Shown here piece by piece: positions 57,800 through 64,000 of a stretch of DNA of 64,000 nucleotides; the stretch's first letter is position 1, and the number at the start of each line of letters is the position of its first letter. Position numbers and translations under genes: made by a program. The DNA is taken from the NCBI RefSeq assembly GCF_040954835.1, contig NC_090696.1:72539722-72603721 (forward strand), given 5' to 3'. This stretch comes from Lepisosteus oculatus (Eukaryota > Chordata > Actinopteri > Semionotiformes > Lepisosteidae). Below the pieces are notes generated by a model. It saw nothing but the letters and a program-made list of their open reading frames with translations, ran no database searches and was not told where the DNA came from.

Positions 57800-60700
57800 A
57801 AAGGAAACAAAGACTGGAATGATACTATTTCCTTTTTACTTCGAGTGAGAGGCTTTTGAATTCAACTGTTTTATTTGCAACCATGACAGAAAACAGAAAA
57901 TCTACAAAACATCTGTGAACAAAACCTGCTTTACTAAAGAAACTTCGAATATTAAGTAGACATTTATGAACCTTACCAAGAAGGTTCTCTGTGACACTTA
58001 ACAGCATATCATGTTGAATACCATTCCCTCTCAGATGGGAAATGCAGTTTAATTTCTGGACAAACAGAAGTCTTTTAGTTGCATTTACCCAGTGTTTCCT
58101 AACTCAAACATTGAAAGAAATCAAATCAGCTGTTATTTTCCAGGTCTTAATCAGAAATTGTAATTTGTACTAGTTGTTATGGCTTTGGCTGCACTGTAAT
58201 TTATTGGTCACGCCAATAAAGTTCATAGAACTTCATAACTTATTGGAAGGTTAAACATGCTGGAACCTGGCACTCGAAGACCAAGGTTATTTAATGTTGC
58301 TCAGCTGTTTTAATCCCCTTTAAATAAAAGCTACTTAAAAAGCAAAATAATTATCATCCATACATAAAGACACCATTAAATATACTGTAAGCTAAAGTCA
58401 TCTTACTACTCATCAGGATTGACTGGTATCATCAGTCAGTCCTCTCCCTCTCTTTAGAAATGGCGTTTTTAATGAGTCATCATTCACTAACATTGCATCC
58501 TTTATCTTGTTCGAGTCATACAGTATATCATATTTTTTGTTACATTATTCTGCATGGATATTTGTATTTCCTCTGACAAACCAAAATAATGTCATATCAT
58601 GCCATTCCAAGTGATATCCTGTTAGCTATTAAATCTTAAATGTCAAGACTATTTTATCTGAAAAGTTGCATCCTGGAAGCCAAAGATGAGGTCATTACAA
58701 AGTGAAAGTAAAAAGAGGATGTAAAGCAGACTAGTTATCTAGCCTTCAAATTCTTTATAATTATACTCTCAAAGGAAAGACCAGAAGAGGCGGACATTAT
58801 TTTCTTTTTCCTGCGTAGTGTAATTGTAACAAGACCGAACGTGTCACATTTTTTTATGCTACACAATGTTTGAATACTTTATCTTAAAATTATTATCAAA
58901 TTCACAAAATTGAGTTAGCCTGGTTTTACCACATCATGTAATAAAATGTATAGTTAAGTAACTAAATCAATTTTAGACCTCACTTTTTTAACATTATCTT
59001 TCTTGACTAAGATTAAATTCATGAGGAAACATTTTTAAGGCAGAGATTTGAAACTAGCAGATCAAAGCATTAAATATAATTAAATAACAGCACCTTAATT
59101 TTGCATTAATCAAACATTTAAATAGGTCATGGCAAAAAACACAATAACTTCAGACTTAACGCACTTTGAAATCAAGAATCAATGTCAACTTGTCTGCAGT
59201 TAATGATCTGACACCCGAGCTCGAGGTACGAAAAAGGGCCTAGAGCTATTAAAGTGAATGTTAATTGGGTTTTCTCAAACTTATCAGATCCACTTGTCTC
59301 TGTGGATCTGACGTTTACCATGGATGAACTGCTGACTACTTAAGACTGCTTTCCATCAGAGATCCAATGTACTGTATAATCTAAAAACACTTATTTAGGC
59401 CCTTCATTCCTCTCTGTTCATTTGTCTTCAAGGCAGTGAGGAGCACACTCAGAGCTTGGAGACGGCTCCACCTCATTCCTATAGTTGACTAAGAGATAAA
59501 AAAAGGTGCTTATGTCTATAGGATATGAGTAACCTTGAGTCCCACACCCATTGAGACAACTTCTGTTGTTCCTGTTTACTCCACTTTCTTTGTTCTTTCT
59601 TTTCTGCCCACTGCCTTATTCGTAGTCTTGGAGCATTTTTTAGCTTCTTCTGCTGTCTTCCCATTTTTAATTGTTTATAAGTCTGCCCTAATAACTCTGG
59701 TCTTTGGATTGAGAAGCTCTTTCAGCACTGTTGCACAACTTTTCTGCCAGCCTACAGTTCTTATAATTAATTGTCCCACCAGGAGACTGTCTCCTGCTTA
59801 CTGGCCTTTGTGATCCTTTCAAACATTCTAAATCCTGAAGGTGTTTCCACTTATTGGAAGTTACTGTTCTTAGTCTTGGTGACCATTTAATACATATTGA
59901 TAATGAGCGCAGGTGATACGTATATTGAATCACATGCAAAACTAAACCAAACCATTTGCCAACAAAAGTGAAAAACAATAGAGCACTAGTGTCAGCTAGT
60001 GACAATATCTGCATTTCTTGTAATTCAAGAGATGTGATGTCGTTTTAATGCACTAGTAAGTCCTCATTTAGAATATTGTAAACAATTTTTGTTACCTATT
60101 TATAAAAAAGTGGTTGATGCTTTGGAACAGGTCCTGATACATTCTTGGGTTTAAACTAAGGAATCAGTGCCGAAGATTAGTAAGTATGCAGATGTACAGT
60201 AGGTAAGGGATTTCCACGCAAGTTAATCATAGCAAAGGAGTTACCTGTGAGCCAGTGATCATACATGAATGCACAGAGACAGCTTCAGTGACTCCAGGAC
60301 AATAAAAAGCAGGACATAGAAACGATGGTGATGCATTATGTAGAGTGAGGAAATGCTGCTACTCATTGTTTGTTACTGATGAAGAGTGTTGTGTCTGCGT
60401 CTACTGGGTGTGTTGTCGTCTCACTAAATACTTAGATCTACAGTCTATTGTCCCTGCTCTTCAGCGTGGAAAGCGCAAAGATGGTGTGGGTGTATTTGTT
60501 ATAGTTTGAGCTTGGGCCACTGGGTTTTACAAAGGACACTATAACCACCAGAAAATATTTTGGAATGGACAATAGTACAGTGCCATTATTTACAGAACAA
60601 ACAACAACAAACACATAAATCAGGCTGGAGAGACCTGGCACATTTTCACAACTGAGCTATCAGTACTGCAAGAAATGGGTATTAAAGCATGTTGTTCAAA

Positions 60701-61780
60701 ACACAATGGCTGCTACTGTTCAAAAAGAGTTTGACTTACAAAAGCTTATTTTTAAAATTTTGCACTCTTTTACTAAACCTTTACTATAATTCCTATGTTA
60801 TTCAATAGATAGCAGTGTTTAATATTATTTTTTGTAATTTTGTTGTTTTTATTTTTTAATAATGCTGTGTCCCTGCATCATTTGATTAAAACTTCAAATG
60901 ATGATGCTGTTTATCAGTTCCAGGACAGTTTTGTAATTCAATATTTGATCCTGTATTTTTAAAAAACACTACTGAAAAACACTTTTAAAAAGCTTAATCT
61001 CATAATGTAACTGTTATGCTCACGTCTTTTACAATAGCTCATATGTTCGTGTACAGTTTTTGTGAATATAAATGTATTATATACACAACCTACTCCACAC
61101 ATTCAAATGAAAAAAAAAGCAAGAAGTAAAAAGATAATATGGAAAAATTGCAATTGCATAATTATTCAAATTCTGAAAGGGGACCTTTCTCAGATCAGTT
61201 ACTAAATCTTGGTAACAAAATAAATTCATTGTTGTTATAGAAAATTTCAAATTTCGTATAAAGCACAAAATCATGAACTTTGTGAAAGTACTGTAAATAG
61301 CCATGTTGTCACAAAATCGCATTCGAGTTCCCACGAATAGCGACATGATTCAGCCTCCTCACTAGTCTCCATAATAGCTAAATTAATGTGACGGCAAAAC
61401 CATGTTAAAATCAAAAGCCATATTTGTATTGGATTCAAAGAGATGTGTTAACAAGCCTGCTTGTTTACAATGCCATAGGGCCGCACACTTCACCGGAAGT
61501 TTTGTTGCCTCATTCCGAATCGCAGAACATGGAGCTGAGCGTACCTGGAAATACGTATATTTTGTGGCGTAAATGGGAGATTTTAATTAAGTTACTGTGT
61601 ACATTTTACTTTGATTGCAGTTTGAAATGCACTCATCAATGCTGATTCTTTCTAAGCCCGAAGTATGAAAATGCAGTGGCGAACCTAAATAATTTTAAGT
61701 GCACATAAATAGGGTAGCAAACCACAATTACTTGAGTGCTTCAACTCAACAATCAGGCCCTGTATCTGTGTGAAATAATA
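57800..61780. other. AT-rich intergenic stretch without recognised genes
   Basis: Short domain-less frames only. One small perfect inverted repeat (CAGATCCAC/GTGGATCTG) lies at 59285-59310. Confidence 0.4.
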
Positions 61781-61789
61781 ATGTTCTTC

Positions 61790-62880
61790 ATGATTTCAGG
61801 ATGAAAACAATCGTCTTTGGTGAGGCTTCATGGTTAAGTACTCGTTTTCAAAACTCAACCATGGAGACTAAGAAGCTTTCAGAGCAAGTCAGGGGTAAAG
61901 TGATAGAAAAGCACTGATCAAGAGATGGGTATAAAAACACTTCAAAGACCCTTCCTATCTCATTGAGCATAGTGAAGTTGATCATTAATAAATGGAAGGC
62001 AGCTAGGCACTGCCTAGATCAGGTCGTCCCTCAGGAAACTGGATAGAGATGCAACTGTTAGGCCAACAGCAATTTTGAAACAGGTCAATGGCTGAGATGG
62101 GAGAAAATGTCCGTGGGTTAATAATATACAGGTCACTCCACAAAAGGGGCTTGTATAGGATTGAAAAATAACATTTCGAATCCCTCATGCTGGAATAAAA
62201 AGAGCGCCTAAAGCAACAAAATTGAAATATATACTGAAAGCACGTGGCAATAGGTTTCGTGGTCAGACAAAACGAAATTGGAACATCTCAGTAGAAATGT
62301 AAAGTGTTACATCTGATAGAATCCCAGAACAGGGCCTCACTCAATCAACACCATCCCCTTCTGTCAAGCAAGGTGGTGGCAGCATCATGTTATAGTTCTG
62401 CTTCTCATCAGCAGGGACTGGGAAGCTTTTCAAGACTGATGGGATTGTGGAAGGAGCAGAGTACTGACAAATTTTGGACCACCACATTCTGCCACATGCT
62501 TCAGACCCAAACCTGGGATAAAACTTAACCTTCCAGCAGAACAGTGCTTCAAAGCACAAGGTCAAACCAGTGCTGGGGTGGTTTAAGAACAAGGAAGTCA
62601 ATGTGCTGGAATGACTTGAATCCAGGTGAGAAACTGATATCTGGACAGACTTTAAAACTCCTCTCAATAACTGATCATAAAGCTAATTAAGAGAGAGCTT
62701 GAGCAAATCTTTCAAGATTAATGTACCAAATCAGCGTGCAAAGCTGGTAGACACTTACCCAAGAAGACATGTAACTGCTTGCATAGGTGTTCCAACCCCA
62801 TACTGAGTTCATGGGACTGGTTACTTCATAGACATTTAAAAAAACATATTTTTTTTTTCAGTCACTTTAAAGTTGGGTAA
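61790..62880 (+). mobile_element. Second Tc1-like transposon relic
   Basis: Begins with the helix-turn-helix region of a Tc1 transposase (KKLSEQVRGKVIEKH, then INKWKA), followed by SVKQGGGSIML and decayed catalytic sequence. Interrupted by many stops and frameshifts. Terminal repeats were not identified. It is a different family from the copy at 54.8 kb. Confidence 0.7.
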
Positions 62881-63685
62881 AATTTACTGTAACATACGTT
62901 ACTCCTAGTCTCCATTCTGAGCATTAGGAGTGTGGGAATCCCAGATAACATCTGCAGAACCAGAGAGTGTGTGGATCTCGGATTGTTCTTATCCATCACC
63001 ATTGGCTTCATCGATGACAATCTTTCTCAACCACAAGCAGTAGCAATGAATGGATATATGATCAGTGACAATAATGAACTGTGAGTAAGAGGGAAGATGA
63101 AAAACATGTTCATTTCAAAGTTAGTTTTGAGTTAATTTAGCACACAAAGCAATGAGTGACCTGTACCTTACATGCAGTTTGATGGCTTTAGAACTGTCAC
63201 TCCCTGGAAGTAATAAATCTTCCTATATTCAAATTTAACACATGAGAATGGTCGGTTTACTTTATTAATCAAGAGTCTGTTTCTGATATAAACAGTCCCA
63301 GTCTCATATACCTCTCCTCTGGGTCTCAACAAATTCTTCTATACGTTATAGACTATAGATATCAAACTCAGAAATAGAAATCGGACTTTATAAAAATCAG
63401 TACAGATATGCATACATAGGAAGACACAGATAGCACTGTTTTTATGTTTTCTATATTACTATGGTGTAGTTTAGAATGTATGAAAGTGTTAAATCTTTTT
63501 TGGGGGAGAAGCAGAAATATTTCCTAACCGGAAGATACTCTGCTTTCATTATGATCTTCCCTACATGATGTGGGCGAAAACTCTTCATTTAGTCTGTGTT
63601 CAGTGGCAGCAGACTGTATAATAATGGTTTAAATTTAGAAACCTTTGATAAAGCAGTCAATGGAGAGGAAAGAGAGTGACCATCT

Positions 63686-63812
63686 TTAAACCACAAGAGG
63701 ATTTCGGAATAAACATACCTCTGTGACAGAAGGAAGTGTAGGAGTTTTGTAGGCCAAAAGGAAAAGCCTCTCACACCTTGTACTGCTGCCGATAAATAGC
63801 TCTGGCATTCTG
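63686..63812 (+). promoter_or_regulatory. Candidate promoter or exon 1 of another gene at the right edge
   Basis: Carries a TTTAAA at 63685-63690, the element shared with the DSPP-like promoter (to 63745), a TATA-like gataaatag at 63791 and possible donors ctg|gtaagt at 63812 and aaag|gtaagg at 63936. Any coding exon would lie outside the window. Confidence 0.3.
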
Positions 63813-64000
63813 GTAAGTAACCAATACAGAGATTAAATTCTGACTTCGAATATTTAAAATACTATACAAAGGATACTTGCGTTTGTCAAATCATCTGGCA
63901 ACTATTGTTTTAAAACTCATTTTATCACCCAGGAAAGGTAAGGTAAATTTGTTTATGCTTTTTTATTTACTTCTATAACTTTTACTTATTGTTGATTTCT

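Noticed and set aside
59285-59310. Small perfect hairpin with 9-bp arms
   Set aside because: Short enough to occur by chance; no T-run, repeat or gene beside it.
1-64000. CRISPR arrays, rRNA operons, prokaryotic-type genes, intact tRNA genes
   Set aside because: None seen; tRNA- and 5S-like stretches are decayed SINE heads.

Overview
This is vertebrate genomic DNA: AT-rich, with small exons bounded by GT/AG splice sites, long introns, and decayed SINE, LINE and Tc1-type elements. The gene content points to a ray-finned fish, most likely a non-teleost such as a gar. The window sits in the secretory calcium-binding phosphoprotein (SCPP) cluster, the group of bone, dentin, enamel and scale matrix genes. 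The species call is inference; the gene calls come from the sequence.

Minus strand, read right to left. SPARCL1 (hevin) can be assembled from a signal-peptide exon at 22.8 kb to a stop codon at 13.1 kb. It has ten coding exons that join in phase and predict 568 residues. A candidate untranslated first exon lies at 28.5 kb. Next is an SCPP-type gene starting at 11.4 kb (gene A). Its five recognised coding exons are all phase 0 and encode a proline/glutamine-rich protein with a glycine/tyrosine exon carrying five NGY repeats; its 3' end was not found. A second SCPP-type gene starts near 1.46 kb (gene B), encodes a signal peptide and an acidic exon, and runs off the left edge.

Plus strand. A DSPP-like gene runs from an untranslated exon at 45.3 kb to a poly(A) signal at 51.0 kb. 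It predicts 661 residues: signal peptide, short exon 3, then one large exon with an N-terminal domain, three tandem copies of the tolloid/BMP1 cleavage motif of DSPP and DMP1, a roughly 390-residue Ser/Glu/Asp/Gly/Lys repeat domain, and a basic-then-acidic tail. SPARCL1 and the DSPP-like gene are head to head, as SPARCL1 and DSPP are in tetrapods. A sequence about 58 bp long upstream of the DSPP-like promoter recurs at 63.7 kb, hinting that a related gene starts at the right edge.

Between 28.7 and 45.2 kb, and from 51 to 64 kb, there are no other genes I can support. These stretches hold tRNA- and 5S-derived SINE remnants (one nested in another), two Tc1-like relics (one split by a LINE 3' end), a 42-bp-arm near-perfect hairpin, a diverged duplication, and a GC-rich block at 51.9-52.7 kb with two tandem stem-loops that show a compensatory base-pair change.

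Together the genes suggest a mineralised-tissue locus: SPARCL1 is the ancestral relative, the DSPP-like protein an acidic, probably phosphorylated mineral regulator, and the left-hand genes extracellular matrix proteins.
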